Made by a program: the position numbers and the translations under genes. DNA of 64,000 bases from Nymphaea colorata (taxonomy: Eukaryota; Streptophyta; Magnoliopsida; Nymphaeales; Nymphaeaceae). Where the stretch lies: positions 17,145,934 through 17,209,933 of the forward strand of contig NC_045138.2 of NCBI RefSeq assembly GCF_008831285.2, written 5' to 3'. Positions 12,437-25,749 of this stretch are shown piece by piece. Numbering within the stretch: position 1 is the stretch's first letter; each line of letters starts with the position of its first letter. The notes below the pieces were generated by a model, which did no database searches, was not told the DNA's origin, and worked only from the letters and a program-made list of their open reading frames with translations.

Positions 12437-13720
12437 GTCATGATTTTGTTATTCTGTTAATTAAGGTGAAATTTTCTGCTGAGGAGCGTTAATGTTTGTA
12501 AATATGAACCACAGAAGTCGTATCTCAATATAAAACAGTTACATACCTTGTTGAAAGATGATATTTGAAACACTTCTGGTCCTTATGTCCTTTCTTAGGA
12601 AAGCAATTTGAAACATTCAAATGATGCTCGACAGTGTTTACTGTTCTTGCCCAAGCAATACTTTCCCACCTGCAATGTAGGTTTAATGTCTTCTAAGGAG
12701 GCACAAAATCAAGTTAGTTCTGCCAGTCCTTACACTGATGGAAAGGTGAAAAATCAATCAATACTTTCTTGATATTGCACAAGGGTCAGTGTTCACGTGC
12801 TTCATAAAATACAGGGAAAGTATCCATTATAATGTTTTAGTATTCTTGGGTATTGCTCTCAGTATTGCTAAACTACTATGCTTTATTTATTTGAAACTTA
12901 TTGAGGTTTTTTTACCTCTTTGTTTTGTTTGTTCCTTCGTGTCCAGTTGATCTAAAATGTGTGATCCTCGACCTTTTCTCGGCTCAAATTCTACTCACTT
13001 CTTTCTTTATCAGTTAACGCTATTGCCACTCCTTCATTTGAGAAAATGTGACTGTATTGTCTCTCCTTTTCTTATCAGTTAACATTTTCTCAAATAAAGG
13101 AGTGACAATGTAGTTAACTGATAAGGAAAGGAGTGACAATAGAATTTGATCTCTAAGTGTCAAGGATCACAAATTTCTGATCAACTAAATACGAGGAGGC
13201 AAATGAAACAAAAAAAGTAAAAATACTTCAGTATGATTCAACTAAATAAAGCACGCCAGTTTTGCAATACAGAGACAAATAACTAAGAATATTCGAACAA
13301 TATAATGGATACTTTCTTGATATTTTCTGAAGCTCTTGAATACTGATCCTTGGGCAGTATCGAGGAAGTATTGACCGACTTTTCGCCTTTGCATCAGTGT
13401 AAGGCTTGGTAGTGATAACTTGACTTTGTGTCTCCTTAGCAGACCCTAGACTTGCATGGCGGTAGGAAAATTTTGCTTTGAGAAGGATGTTAAGTGTCCC
13501 CATTGTTGAGCATCATTTGAATGCTTCATATTTGCTTTCCCATGAAAAATGCAGAGAAGGAACAGAAGCATTTGAAATGTCATCTTTCAACAAGGTATGT
13601 AACTGTTTTATATTGAAATATGACTCCAGTGGTTCACATTTAGAAACAACAACAATTTTTCCAGACTCCTCTGCAAAAGTATTTTCAGCATAAATGACAA
13701 AATAACAAAACCAGGACTTG
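12437..13720. repeat. Large imperfect inverted repeat (about 0.6-kb arms) with a captured gene-like fragment
   Basis: The left arm (about 12437-13049) and the reverse complement of the right arm (about 13083-13720) align over most of their length. Shared landmarks include aaaacagttacataccttgt (12531-12550 against about 13590-13609), gaaagtatccattata and tttgagaaaatg next to a loop of about 33 nt. On the minus strand the right arm holds a nearly open frame (13228-13833, one internal stop). Its LPRY-P-EL--IS pattern resembles the stretch just before the B3 domain of VAL/HSI2 repressors. The left arm carries the same reading with more stops. A transcript across both arms would fold into long double-stranded RNA. 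Confidence 0.75.
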
Positions 13721-15171
13721 TTAAGTTGTGACACTTTATATCTTTCATAGTATATAAAGCTCTCTTTATCTCTCTCCATAGGGACAAAACGAGTGTAAAA
13801 GGTATTTAGTTGCATTGCAAGATTTTCAATCAACTCTATTGATAAGAACTCTTAAATATGAAGTTAATGGCTCATGAAAATAGATAACCACACTCTGAAA
13901 TTTTTTTTCAAGCGACACTAAAATCCTTTGCCAAGTTTATTAAGTATCCGATTGACATAGTTTACACAGTAATTATGTTTACTTAATTGGTCACATACAT
14001 ATCTTTTCACAAGAGCATGCCACCAGTATGAAGAAATTGGAAGGGCTAAACAAGTCTTGCATGTGCACGACAGGTTTAGATTGTATTTTTCAATTGGATT
14101 TGGTATGAAGGTGAAAGAGATTCAGACAAGGGTTGAAATGCCTGCGTTTTCAGACCCAAACGTAAATACACCCAAGTATCTCAATTTTCATAAACGTTTG
14201 GAACAGGCACGAGTTATGTCCTTTAAAAGTTTAGGCACAATATAGATCTGATAGGAAAAGTACTTATCTACAAGTTATCTCAATTTTGACAAAAACTTGA
14301 ACAAGCTTGAGCCATGCCAGTTGAAAGTTTAGGCACAGTGGAAAGATCTGCCTATCTATATGCTTGGCGATGGAAAAGACCTTCATACTCTGCCATCTGC
14401 ATGATCCTTCTTATGAAAGAGTTGGATGAGCTGACTTTCTCACGGGGGTAAAATGCACTCACTCAGCTGAGAAAGTAGGAGCAGGCACACACACATTGAA
14501 TGTGCATCCTCTGTTGTCAATGCAGGTAAATCCATGTCGCACCTTTCTTTATAAAACCATCTCTTGACATAGCAGGTAGAACATCTTGATAGTGACCGCC
14601 TAGCTAGTAAGCCAAATGCTGCAATATTTTTTTGGGGTCAGAGGAACCTCTATTAGATTATGACGAGACTTTTCCTGAGCATGCTCCTTCAGTGTGTAGG
14701 TCATACCCGACCTCATAGCTCGGTGTGCAGAGCAGTGCTTTTGTGGGTAACTTGGCGCCTCAGTTACTGTATATCAAGCCAAACTAATTCCTCTTGGAGG
14801 GTAGATCCAGCTGCAATGCCATTGCCCAAGTTAAGTGTAACTAGCATCCTTAAACCAATTATAAAGCCCTTTCAAATGTTCCAGCTTCAAAAAATATGCT
14901 CCTCATGGGCCAAAACATACAACTCAGATTTCAGATACTTTTATCTGAGTTTTGTTGCTATGCATTTAAAACTGTAAAGAAATTACACATTTCAGACCAT
15001 GTCTATAGGTCTTTGAATATGAAAATCACAGCTGTATGACTGAAGCTCACTTGCATAACATATGCACAGTTAGATTGCACCTGACTCTGGCTTTTTTACC
15101 TTGCCATAGTGCAAGTGAATGCATTTTCTATACAGTTAGAACTGCGGCTAAAACTTGCAGCTTCACGTGCT
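13721..15171. other. Spacer between inverted repeat and zeta-fold gene A
   Basis: Contains a local duplication of roughly 95 bp: the phrase around aagtatctcaattttcat...agtttaggcaca at 14173-14239 recurs diverged at 14268-14338. No coding exon was recognised. The part nearest 15171 is the presumed 3' UTR of the minus-strand gene that follows. Confidence 0.45.
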
Positions 15172-16820
15172 TCACTCTTGGCACTGTAGTTCAGGTGGAC
15201 TCCTGTGGTAATGGAGTTCATAACGCAGAAAATCATGGCCTTCAATCTCGATGATGGAATTCAAGAGATGAAGTTGGTTGTCTTTTCTGGTTGGGGAGGC
15301 AACCACATCTCTCCAGATTTGCCTTGCGTTGAGGCACGAGTCTTCAACCTTGTAGAGGTCCTCTACTGAGTCTGCATCCTCATTCAGCGTTGAAACTCTT
15401 CTGAGCCATTCATAGTCATTGGGATCAATTTGCATGTTGGTAGCTCCCTCTTTCTTCCATCCGATCAACTGCAATCAAGGATCATAGATTTTAGCACAAA
15501 CAGAAAGTCCAGCAGGTGCAGGTTGCGTTCATGATGTTAAAAACCAAATCTCATAACTCATTCAATCAGGTGCAGGATGTTCATTTCAAAATGAGCAAAC
15601 TAGAGCAATTCATAACTAATCAAAACATATTTGCCATTTCCACTAACAGCAGGTGTCTGCGACTGTGTCTGCTGGAAACCATTGATTGAATCTTCATCAT
15701 AGCAAATGACCCTTTGAATCAGACCGCACAGTGAGGATCCACCTTAGGGTTTGTACAACATCCTCTATTTTGCGGGAGGAGTTGTTCTGTACGGAACTCA
15801 CATATCCAAGAACTCATTTCCACTTGCAACAGCAAGTAATCCATCACCACATAGAATGCTGAAAAGGTAAATTGGTAAGAAGGCATATACGGAGGATATT
15901 GAAAAGGTTAACTACCTTAGGTGGGCCTGCAATTGCATTGGTGGAATAGAGCTTGGCTTCATCCACCAAGTCACAGTACTTGTGTAAGCCACTAGCAAAC
16001 ATCTTGTGAGATCTGAGCTGTGACTTCACCCTCACTCCTCTACCCATTACTATGGCTCGCCTGCACGTACCGCAACTTCGATTAGCAGACTGCATAATCT
16101 TATACGAAATGAATATGCTACTTTCCCTTCATGTATGCCTTCTCGCTGGGAAGGAAATTGCATTTGAGTATTCTTGTAACAACGTAAGTTACTTAATTGC
16201 AAAACACAATTAGAATTTGAACAAGCCACGAATGTAATATACACACAGAAAACAGAGCATGAGAGCACATTTGGCATGTTGGTACTGCCAAAAGCATCTC
16301 AATTTGAAGGATTTCTTGTCAAAAGATTTTTCAAAACAAGAAGTTTACATATATATATGTACCTGATGCCACGGACAACGGCTAGGTGAGCATCGCAAAC
16401 AACGCCAACAAACTCGATCTTGTAAGGCTTCCTGTTGTTCATACAAGTCCTAGTGGATTCATCTTCCTCAACTTCCTCCCAGTAGTTTTCAGTAACAGAT
16501 CCATCATCAAGAACCTTATATCCGACCCCCATACGGTACCGTCGCCGATGCACGTTCCTGGCCATGGCGATCGTCTGTACCACGTACGGTTCCCACGACA
16601 AGGTCCCGTCCATGATCACGTCGCGCCCCTCATTCAATGCCGTTACCAGCAGTGATGAAGCTGCATGCGTTGATGATTGATGCACCTGCTTTGCGTTAAC
16701 ATATCGATCTAAGTAAGAATAGGAACACTGGATTCTGCACCGAGGTAACTTATGATATGATTCATTGTGAAAAGAAAGTTCAAATTCCACAGAATGTGCA
16801 TGGCAGGTTCTTGACATCTT

Positions 16821-16897
<77 letters not shown>

Positions 16898-16903
16898 TGG
16901 CAC

Positions 16904-16945
<42 letters not shown>

Positions 16946-19900
16946 ACCAGCTCTGATGTATCAATCATGTCAGGGTGGCCTATAGAGCGAAGGGCTCTAA
17001 AGATGACGTCCGTCTCCTTGAAGGCGTCTGCTTCGACTACAACCTTATTGGCTGTCTCTGCCCAGAACCCACTGTAAGAACGATGCATGTGTCAGCCCAT
17101 TTAAGACCCACAGACCACCAGTTTTAATTTTCGTTTTTAATTAACGAGAGAAGCCTCCTCCACTATCAGGTTGAAGAGGACAATGTCATAAAACTAGAAC
17201 ACTTAATCAAGTTGACACATTTCTGGGTTGTTTGGTAGCTAGAAGATTTATGTGGATGAGCATTTCATATACTTGTCTTAGTATTAGAGAAATTTATCGA
17301 ACATTAGTTTTAACATTTTATCAATCTATTCAAATTAGTAGATTCATAAAGCACTCCTTAGTTAAATGATCTTGAATCCCAAAATTTCTGTGGGGGATAA
17401 AGGTTTATGACAAAGAAGAAAAAGATGGGATTTGGTGGGGGTTCTTACTCGTTGAGTATATTCTTGAGGACGGTGCTCTTGCCTGCACCCATGCCGCCGC
17501 CCATGAGGAGGAGGACGGGCCTCCGCTCACTTGCTTTCTCAGAAGACACTGTCTCAGTGACCGGCGAGGTGCGGGACTCTTTGCCCATGGCCTTGAACTC
17601 GTCCACCAGGGTCGAGAAAACTCGAGTCACCTTCAGGTCCTTGGTCAGCCTCTCGATCCTCTGAGTCCTGCACAAATTACCCACTGTTATTCCACCTCAA
17701 TCACATCAAAATTAGAGCGCCAGTGAGCGCTTGGGGTCGACCATGAAAGTGAATTATGTGCACCAACAAAAATGCACTAGCAAGAAAGAAAGGTGAAATT
17801 GGTAACAAGAAACATTGTCTTTTTGGTATCAAACGGTGCATATAAGCAACTTGGTCTACCGCCAAGACGTGATTGTAAGAGGGACATTCCCATCTTTTTG
17901 AAAACATTGTCTTTTAGTATCAAACGGTGCTGCTGCCAACACGTCGTTGTGTGAAGGGGCATCCTCATCTTTTTGAAACTCAGGTCATATTTGGTTCGTT
18001 TAGCGGTATTTTAGTTATTGTAGCACTACGCCATGAGTGGATCGCCGGAAACAGCCGCTGCAACAGGTTGTTCTGTGGCGGCTACAGCCGAAACTAGTAA
18101 CCTTTCTCATCGAATTTGAGTGCTTTATCATGCTCCGATCTCCACCAAAATTGGATAAGTTGTAGAGGAGGACGAGAGAGCACGGTCTCTCTCCCATTTG
18201 AAAGGAAGGTTTGTCGTAGTGAGGTGGGCCGTGACCGTCGGGAAGCAGTTTGAACTTTGACGGCCATCGTTGGCTTTCTTTCTTACGGCTTTATAGTCTA
18301 CATTGGCGGAAGACGCGCTACGAAACTTAGTCAAGTCAACTAGGTGGACTGGCCGCCACCGGCCGAGCTAATCAGAAAACTCGGTTGACTCGACTGGACC
18401 AACTTGGTCGAATCGAGCCAAACTCGACCCGAATTTGTCCCCCAACTTTCCACTTTTTGTTAATGTCAAACCGAGGCAAATCGAACCAGGAGTCGACTCG
18501 GTGAGTTCCAACGATGCTCACAAAAACAGTCGGGGTCTCCACTTCCCTTGGTTGTTATCGTGCTTCAGTGTGTTATTTTTTTCAAAAGCAAATGGTGGCA
18601 GACGCCACTCTTAAGCTGAAGAGCACAACTACATGTTTACTGAGATTTTCAAGCAGCTTTGAACCTCTGCAACGAAAAAGAAGGAGTTTCGTCTTCTCAC
18701 TCTAGCAGTAAAGTTCTTTCAGGCTCAGCTGAAATGGTTTTTGGATGAAAAGGAAAAGAAAATGGAGAAGAACCTCTTTGTCCTCGATTGATCCGTTATA
18801 AGCGTTTGGATGACAAACTTTGTGGATTTTATTTATGTTGGCAGAAGGAGACAAGTGAAGGCCCAACTAAAACAATGGCATGAAGCCGCAAGACTCACCT
18901 GGTAGCTGCCATCACCATGTTTCTGAGCTTGCTTTTCGGTGGAGACTCCATGCGCAAAGCCTTCAAAAGAGAGTAAACAAGACTTCATCCCCACTGGTTT
19001 TTAGAGAAGTGAAGGGAAAAATGGAGAGTGAAGGGAACTAACCGCAGTAACGAGGAATGAAGAATGGTTCCAATGAAAGGCGAAGTAGCTAAGAGCGCAC
19101 GCCTCAAGCTCACCGATCAGCTTCTCGCAAAGAGCCTTTCCGTCAAATTCATCAGCAAAATAATCACGTATTTCTTCCTTCCAACCCTCTGTGGCTCTCA
19201 AGTAGTCGCCAACCAACTTGCAGAAAACGGGATGATTCTCTGCACCTGTGATGCCCAATTGCCGAGCTGCAAGAAGGTTCTCAGAGGTCAGTCTTAGAAA
19301 ATCAAGGATTATAACCAAATTATTATCAAATTTTGGGTAAACGAGAGGATTATAATCAGATTCCTTGGCCTTAAATACATGCATAATGAACATATAATGC
19401 ATCTATTTTTCTCTGTTGCTAGGTATTTCAAAGTAAAACTAAACAATCTTTATTTTTAGATTGATTGAAACTATTAATCAATGATCATGGATGAAAAGGA
19501 CTATTAGGTGGAAAGAATTAATCATTCAACTAAACATGCAAAATGTATTTTTGCAATGTTTACTTTGGTCCTGTGCTCCACTTGAAGTTTTTTAGTGCGA
19601 CCACCTAACAAGCTGCATAAAGCTATTCACTTGCTTCTCCTTTGTGCAGAGTAAAATTTTAAAAAAGAAAAAGCATACAAATTGATTAAGAGAAAAGGTT
19701 TAGAACAGGGTGCAGAATCACATGGTGACTGGTGTACAAGCCTCACAAAATTAGTTTAATACATATGTAAATGTTTTGATATATGTGATTGTTATATATA
19801 TAAGTGTCCCAAAAAAAATTAAGAGTATTGAATGAGTACCTCCATAAAAAAAAACTTTCTGGCTCTTTTAATGTGGCACCATAAACTTTAAAAATTTCAG

Positions 19901-20367
19901 ATAAGGGAGAAGAAAATTTCTCAACCAACGAAGATGAGAACGACCTTTAAATGGCCCAAAAAGCTATAAACTCTCAACTTTAAGACACAATCAGGAAAGA
20001 CTTTTACACATACGATCACTAATGGGTTTTAGAAGTGACTGGTTCTGTAACATGGTACAAACAGTTCGGGCATGATTCACAGTGTTGAAAAACAAATATA
20101 ATTAGTTTGACATAATTTTAATAATTCAGAAAGCTGATGAAAAATTCAAAAGCTGCAACTTCCGGCGAGCGGGAACGCAGGAGGCATAAAGAGATTTTGG
20201 TGACACTGAATTTTTCTTTTTCCTGAAAATTAGATGTGACTGAGAGATAGAGAAAGCAGAGAGCAGGGAGATTGTGGATTACCAACATAGTGAGGAAAGG
20301 TTTCGAGCTTCTGAATCCGGCCGTCGTGGCTAAAGACCGTGACAGGGACAAGCTTCTCCACCCCCAT
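15172..20367 (-). CDS. Zeta-toxin-fold P-loop kinase family protein, paralogue A
   Basis: Plant member of the zeta-toxin-like P-loop NTPase family. Bacterial relatives phosphorylate UDP-N-acetylglucosamine; the plant substrate is unknown to me. Eight exons join in frame: 20367-20283, 19266-19043, 18960-18899, 17667-17449, 17071-16948, 16685-16363, 16060-15916, 15468-15172. The intron phases are 1,0,2,2,0,2,0 and the product is 492 residues. The N-terminal part begins MGVEKLVPV and has FSHDGRIQKLE and HYVARQLG. Walker A is GGGMGAGKST at residues 180-189 (Lys187). A downstream EADAFKETD (Asp212) matches the zeta D-x-F region, followed by RDVIMDGTLSW (about 259-269) and VVCDAHLAVVRGIR. No signal peptide is evident. 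Intron 5 holds long TA and GA microsatellites. The start is the first ATG of exon 1 and aligns with paralogue B. No antitoxin partner is present, so a toxin role is not implied. Confidence 0.88.
16824..16943. repeat. (TA)n and (GA)n microsatellites beside a splice donor
   Basis: About 34 TA dinucleotides (16824-16892) are followed by a GA tract (16906-16943). Both lie in intron 5 of paralogue A. In the sense direction the donor reads CTG|gtaac and then runs directly into CTCTCT, so the repeat begins within a few bases of the exon. Confidence 0.95.
17220..17365. repeat. Diverged MITE copy in intron 4 of paralogue A
   Basis: Begins ttctgggttgtttggtagct, comparable to the GTTGTTTGGCA terminus at 4819. 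Its interior holds tagattcataaagcactcct, a degenerate form of the family's attcatgaaacact phrase. It is old, with no clear duplication at the ends. Confidence 0.45.
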
Positions 20368-21236
20368 CGTCGACCTCTTCCTTCCTCCTTCAAAGATTAT
20401 CCTGAGTTCCGTCGCAGAGAGAAAAGGAAGGTGGGGAGAGAGAGATGATCAGCAACTGCTCAACGATCGATGCCCCCCTTCTTAATTTTGTGACCTGAAC
20501 ATTTAAAGGAAGGGAGAACCGCGTCCCGTGAACGATGACATTCTTTTTCCTCTTTCTCTCTGACGGCGCCGCCTATCATGAGGGGCAGGGTGGGCCAGTT
20601 CAAACTGGCTCGCTTTAGCCGAGCAGATTTCAAGTTTGTGAAGTCAAGGATTGGATTAGATTAGATATATTCGGTATATTCTGCTTTTTCGAATTTGAAG
20701 GAAAATTTCACTTTAAACAAAAAGAAGTCATATTTAAATCTAAATATAAAATTTCATTTTATGATTCAAATCTAATTTTATATTTATATTTAAATCCAAA
20801 TCTGAATTTTAAACCGGATTTTACTAATTTTTAAAATGTAATATCACTATATGCAAGATATTTGTTTAAAATTGAATATGCTCTGAATTTATATCCGAAT
20901 TCAATCAAATATTTATGTATGTCTAATACGATTGGCTATTATTTATTAAATTTGAATCTGATTTGATTTTTTAATTAGATATTAATTTTTTTTTATATCT
21001 TATTTTTTTGAATCGGTTCATCCAATATCAAATTTAAATCAGATGTATTGACATTCCTAACTTTATCTTTATCTGAGAACCTATAAGCTTGAGCTTAGCC
21101 GAGAGATGGGAATACATTCTTTTTCGAGATATGATGTAAGTGTTTGCACAAACCTAAAAGGAAGGAAAATTTAAAAATACAAAACAAAAAAGAAGAAGAG
21201 GAAAAATAAAAACGTGAAAAAGAAAATAGAGACTAA

Positions 21237-21405
21237 AGTCGAGCCGAGTCGAGTTTAATCGAGTCGAGTTCGTCTAACTCGAACTCGGCTCGTTAATATA
21301 CTCGAGTTTACATTTAAGCTCGAGCTTGACTCATATAAAAACAAGTCGAGCTCGAGTCGAGTTTACTTGAGCGAGTTCGAGTCGGCTCGACTCGTTGTGT
21401 AGCCC
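21237..21405. repeat. GTCGAGCTCGAG-rich interspersed repeat
   Basis: Dense in tcgagtcgag, ctcggctcg and gagctcgag motifs in both orientations. The same composition recurs at 25450-25545, 32080-32375, 34163-34585 and 49300-49705. Only the 34163 copy shows clear inverted termini. Confidence 0.6.
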
Positions 21406-22804
21406 TATATGAAAGCTCTAGCTGAGGATCTATAGCTTGACCTTAGAGAATATCAGTATATACTTGTCAAGATATGTTGGAGGAACTGTGGCTTAACTGC
21501 TGACTTGAATGATTAAAACCGAAGTCTACTTAAAAATATAAAAGTAAGCAATACTCAACATTATTTTATTAAAACAAGTTGATTCACGCGGAGTCAGCAG
21601 GTAAGATTTTAAAATTGTTTGGTTCCATTTGCAAGTTACCTGAATATAAACAGATTTTAAGACGACAAAAGTTTTCCAACTAAATTCTCGATCTGATCTC
21701 GGATCTGTTTGGCCGGATATGGTAAAGGAATCTGGATCTGTGTTTCACAACAAAATTTGGATCTGGGTCTGACAAGTAACTGAAATCCAATGAAGGTTCA
21801 CCCCAACTGCATAAAATGTCTAATGATCTTATGCTCGTCAGATCCGCTTCAGATTAAAACCCAAAAAAAAAAAAAAAAATTGAATACCTTCCCTCACACC
21901 CTATTTAGAAAACATGAAAGTGTTACTTATAAAATTTTGAAAATTTAGTTTAAAAATTATATGTTGGTCCTTGTTAAAATTTTAATATTTCTAATGCTTG
22001 CGACAAAAAATTCTCAACTCCGTCTCTGTTCACAATCACCTGAACCAAACGCTGAACAAGAAGCAAAGAAGACGGGGTAAGCATGTGAACGGTGGATCGA
22101 GGTGGGCTTGAGCAATTCAAACTTCGTTTGTGGGTGTAGACGTATTTTTGGAATTTTCAACTAATTCATCTTCTAGAACCTTGGAATTCCTTTAATTTTG
22201 GAAGGAATGTGTATGTTTGTGGAAGTTATATAATCGGTTGAATCAACGTATTCAACTATGGTCACAAGGTTCATATTCACGTCGTTGAAATAATAATAAA
22301 AAAATAATATTTTACGAGATTATGCTTGATTTTTCCAAGGACACAACCAACCGAAAAAATCCGGTCATGTTTGACTTGACATTTAGTCAAATGATTTTTT
22401 ATGCCCCAAAACTTGGGTGCAAGGTACGCGTCTTTTCTGAATTTTTAAAAGAAAAAGTAAAAAGAAAAGAAAGTGTAATTGAATTGGATCTGTCATGGTT
22501 ATTTGGGTGGTCTGGACCGGGGTTTGTGTAGGGCTCGGGTCCGGAATCTACTATCCTAGGAAGTATTAGATAATTTGGCATAATTAACGTGAAATTAAAA
22601 CCAATTTTCTGTTTTTTTATTTACCTTGAAAATTCGGTGGTCTAGTTAATTACAATTTGAGTTTAGATTTGACTGTGTTCGGTATTGTTTGAAAAAACTA
22701 CTTGTAACTCTTCTGAAATTTGTGGAAAACGTGGAGCCCCTTGAAAATTAAGAAAATGTTGTCAAGTCTCTTATAATTTTTGAAAAATTAACATAACTAA
22801 TTAA

Positions 22805-22870
22805 AGCTATGAGGGGGTTAGCGCAACAGTTTAGAATAAGACTGGTAGGCGGTCAGTCTCCATTTCAAAC
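22805..22870 (+). repeat. Possible tRNA-derived SINE relic
   Basis: The phrase gagggggttagcgcaacagt resembles a tRNA A box and is followed about 35 nt later by a weak B-box-like segment. A related head, gagagggttggtacaacggt, occurs at about 36466. Neither folds into a credible tRNA, and ends are undefined. Confidence 0.3.
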
Positions 22871-24635
22871 ATGACTGGAAACACCCCAAAACTCAAAATT
22901 TACATGTTTTTATTTTTTTTGTAAATAAGATAAACAAAGCCTTGAAACATTAACTCTTCAACATTAAACAAAAATCAAATTTTTTTTCGTCTCTCTGTTC
23001 CTTTCCTGTTTTGCTTATTATTTTTCCCAATATGATAGTGTTTATACATTTAAGTAGGTAACTTCATGTTTCAAGCATGCCAATCTGGTTCACGATTAAA
23101 TTACAGTTTTTTTAACACTTTTTTTTTTTAAATGTATCTGTAACACAATTTTTATTTTCAGGAGATAATTTGTTCCTCTTTGTCTTTTTAAAATTTAATG
23201 AATCAGGTTATAAATGTGTGTGCGGCGACAACCGCGTGACCAATATGATAATATAACGTGTGAATGGAAATAGTCATTGGATTTCTTTTCCTGGTTTTCC
23301 CATCACAAGTTCTGGATTATACGGCTAGGTCCGGGTCAACTCAGCGTGTTCGGACTCCTAATTCTTACGAGGACTTCAGCGTATCGGATTTTCACCAACC
23401 CCGATAGACTTTATCTGGATTTTACTTTATTAAGCAAATGACTCTGAACTTCTCCACGGACCATCAGAATAACATGGAGCAGACTTGATATATTAATAAC
23501 GACTAAATTATGGATTCCTGGTGACACCAATTAAAAAAATGAGACATTTTACTGTATTCTTCGCCTTGAGACGGTCCAGTTACTAAATAAACAGACAATT
23601 TATCGCTTATACCGATTTCATCTTAGCTTGCAAAAGCATTGGAGAGGGAAGCAGTAGATAATTCTAAATACGAGCATCACGAGAGGCTGATGTTGACAAA
23701 TCCGGATATCCTACTCAAACTGTTAAAAAGAAAAACTGGATATGTAAAAAAAAAAAATCATTCAATTAAGGAATCGAATCAGATTCGGCCTTAAGAATGA
23801 CATCGATTTGGGTTCTGATTTAGATAAATATCCAATCAGATTTAGGTTTGATTTTACATATATATCCTACATCAAATCTTTTCATTTTGAAGGTAGATTT
23901 GAGGTTCAGTTTAAAGTCGGATTTGGATTTGGGTGTGGATTTGAAAACCAGATCTGAATTGTAAATTCGAATTTGAACACTGATATGGTATTAGACTTTT
24001 CTTTATACACACTTGAATCCGAATATATGAACATTATGTTTCAAAAGGCATGGAGCATAGCAGACCGGGCTAAGGCTCTGTTGAAAGTAGACATCTAGTT
24101 TGATTTCCAAGGTGATATGCTCATGCGTTTTAAAGCAGTGGGGCACAACATCCAAGTTGAGGGGTGCACCATGGCCGTCGCTGATGCTTACACTGATGCA
24201 GCTCATAGGACCCTAGAGGCAAGAGGAATGAAGGGCCTTTGCCCTTTTTTTTTAGGAGTAGGGATGAACCTCTCAGTTATTCAAAATGTATGAACATTCT
24301 ATAATCGAAATACGGCAAAGAATACATCTAATCCAAATCCAATCTATTGACATCAAAACGATAATACTGTTCCAAGCAAGATTCGAAAGAAATTTTTTTC
24401 AACTATTCGACCCTCATATGGATCAATTGACTTACTCCAGCAAACATTTGAAACGTTTTTTAAGTGTATATCAAAACCACAGGCCACTGGTCAAGCTCTT
24501 ATACATGAACCAAATTTTGACAAAACTTACACAAAAGTGAACTTTTAGGCCATAATATAATATGTTCCGGCAGACTACCCACCACTTTGTTGGGTGTAGG
24601 AGTATTGCATGTCTCCACCCTTCATCTCATTCTCT

Positions 24636-25112
24636 CAAGTATCAGGTTTGCTTTTGGTGCTTTGGGATGACGATCGCTTTTGCGATACTTCAACTTGTAT
24701 ATCATTGTCTTTTTTTTGCAACATTTGAAGTTTATACCCTGAAAATTCGAAATAGAAACAGCCTCTATCAACTTTTTGCCCCAAAAATTGTGCCAATCCA
24801 TTCGTCATGCTTACCAGGGGCTTCGTCGTCAAGAAAATAGCGCGTAAGGGAAACGGTCAAACACGTTGAGACTTTATAACCGAGAAATTTTAAGTACCAG
24901 GTTTGTTTTTGGTGTTTTGGGATACTGTGATACTTCAACTTGTATATCATTATCTTTGTTTTTGAAGTTTACATCCTGAACATTTGAAATAAAAATGGCC
25001 TCTATCAACTTTTTCCCCATCAATTGCGCCAACCCCCCTCGTGATGCTCACCAGAAACTTTGCCGTCAAAAAAATAGCGCGTATGGGGAACGGTCAAACA
25101 CGTTGAGACTCA
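24636..25112. repeat. Tandem duplication of about 0.24 kb (two diverged units)
   Basis: Unit 1 (24636-24872) and unit 2 (24889-25112) share acttcaacttgtatatcatt, gcctctatcaactttttgcc/cccc and ggaaacggtcaaacacgttg in the same order and orientation. Small indels separate them. No open frame of note runs through both, so this may be part of an old retroelement terminal region. Confidence 0.75.
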
Positions 25113-25449
25113 GTAACGTGAAATGCAAATGTATGATACTACGCTTATGCGCCACTCTGCATAACAGGAAAACCAATCTGTCAATTGGTTTGTTGACGAA
25201 GACATTTTATTTTTTAGCACGAGGTGGTCGATCCGTCACCCGAGCACTGCAGATGGATCACTTTTGTCTGCAAACGCCTCTTCATCGCCATGAAAAGGTG
25301 CGCAACTTAGCATATAAGTTGGACTTAGCATTGGACTTTTAAAGTGCATTCCATATTTCATTAATGTTAATGAAATATGGGACCTAACATTTCATCTTTT
25401 CAATTTAAAGTCATTCATTAATGTTGATGTGAGAGCCCACTCATAGTTG

Positions 25450-25545
25450 TGACAAGCCGAGTTTGAGCAGAGCTGGACCAACTCAAGCTGGGTGGGATTG
25501 CCTAGAACTTGATCGGAGCTCGAGCTCGACCGAGCCTACATGGAA
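25450..25545. repeat. GTCGAGCTCGAG-type repeat fragment
   Basis: A short segment with gtgacaagccgagtttgagc and gagctcgagctcgaccgagc, matching the wider family. It is truncated, with no inverted termini visible. Confidence 0.5.
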
Positions 25546-25749
25546 GACCTTATGATCTCAAATATGGTGGAGGAACCGTGGTTCTAAACTCCTTTAGCAA
25601 AAAATGACAACAAACTGAAAGATGAAAAAGATGCATTGCCTCATGGTGCATTACTTGTGCAAGCCAAATAAATACTTAGTGCTAGTTCGACTAGTCAATG
25701 TGGAAGTATGTACGCTGTATTTTACCTCAAACAAAGGTACTTAGGCAAG

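Noticed and set aside
13228-13833. A functional VAL-type B3 transcription factor gene
   Set aside because: Only a fragment with an internal stop is visible, no B3 domain follows, and it lies in an inverted repeat.
17009-17088. An extended reading of exon 5 of kinase A through a poly-isoleucine/tyrosine stretch (frame 16780-17088)
   Set aside because: The Ile-Tyr run is translated (TA)n microsatellite; the GT donor at 16947/16946 ends the exon before it.
22805-22870. A tRNA gene
   Set aside because: An A-box-like start is present but there is no acceptor-stem pairing and no proper B box; at best a SINE relic.
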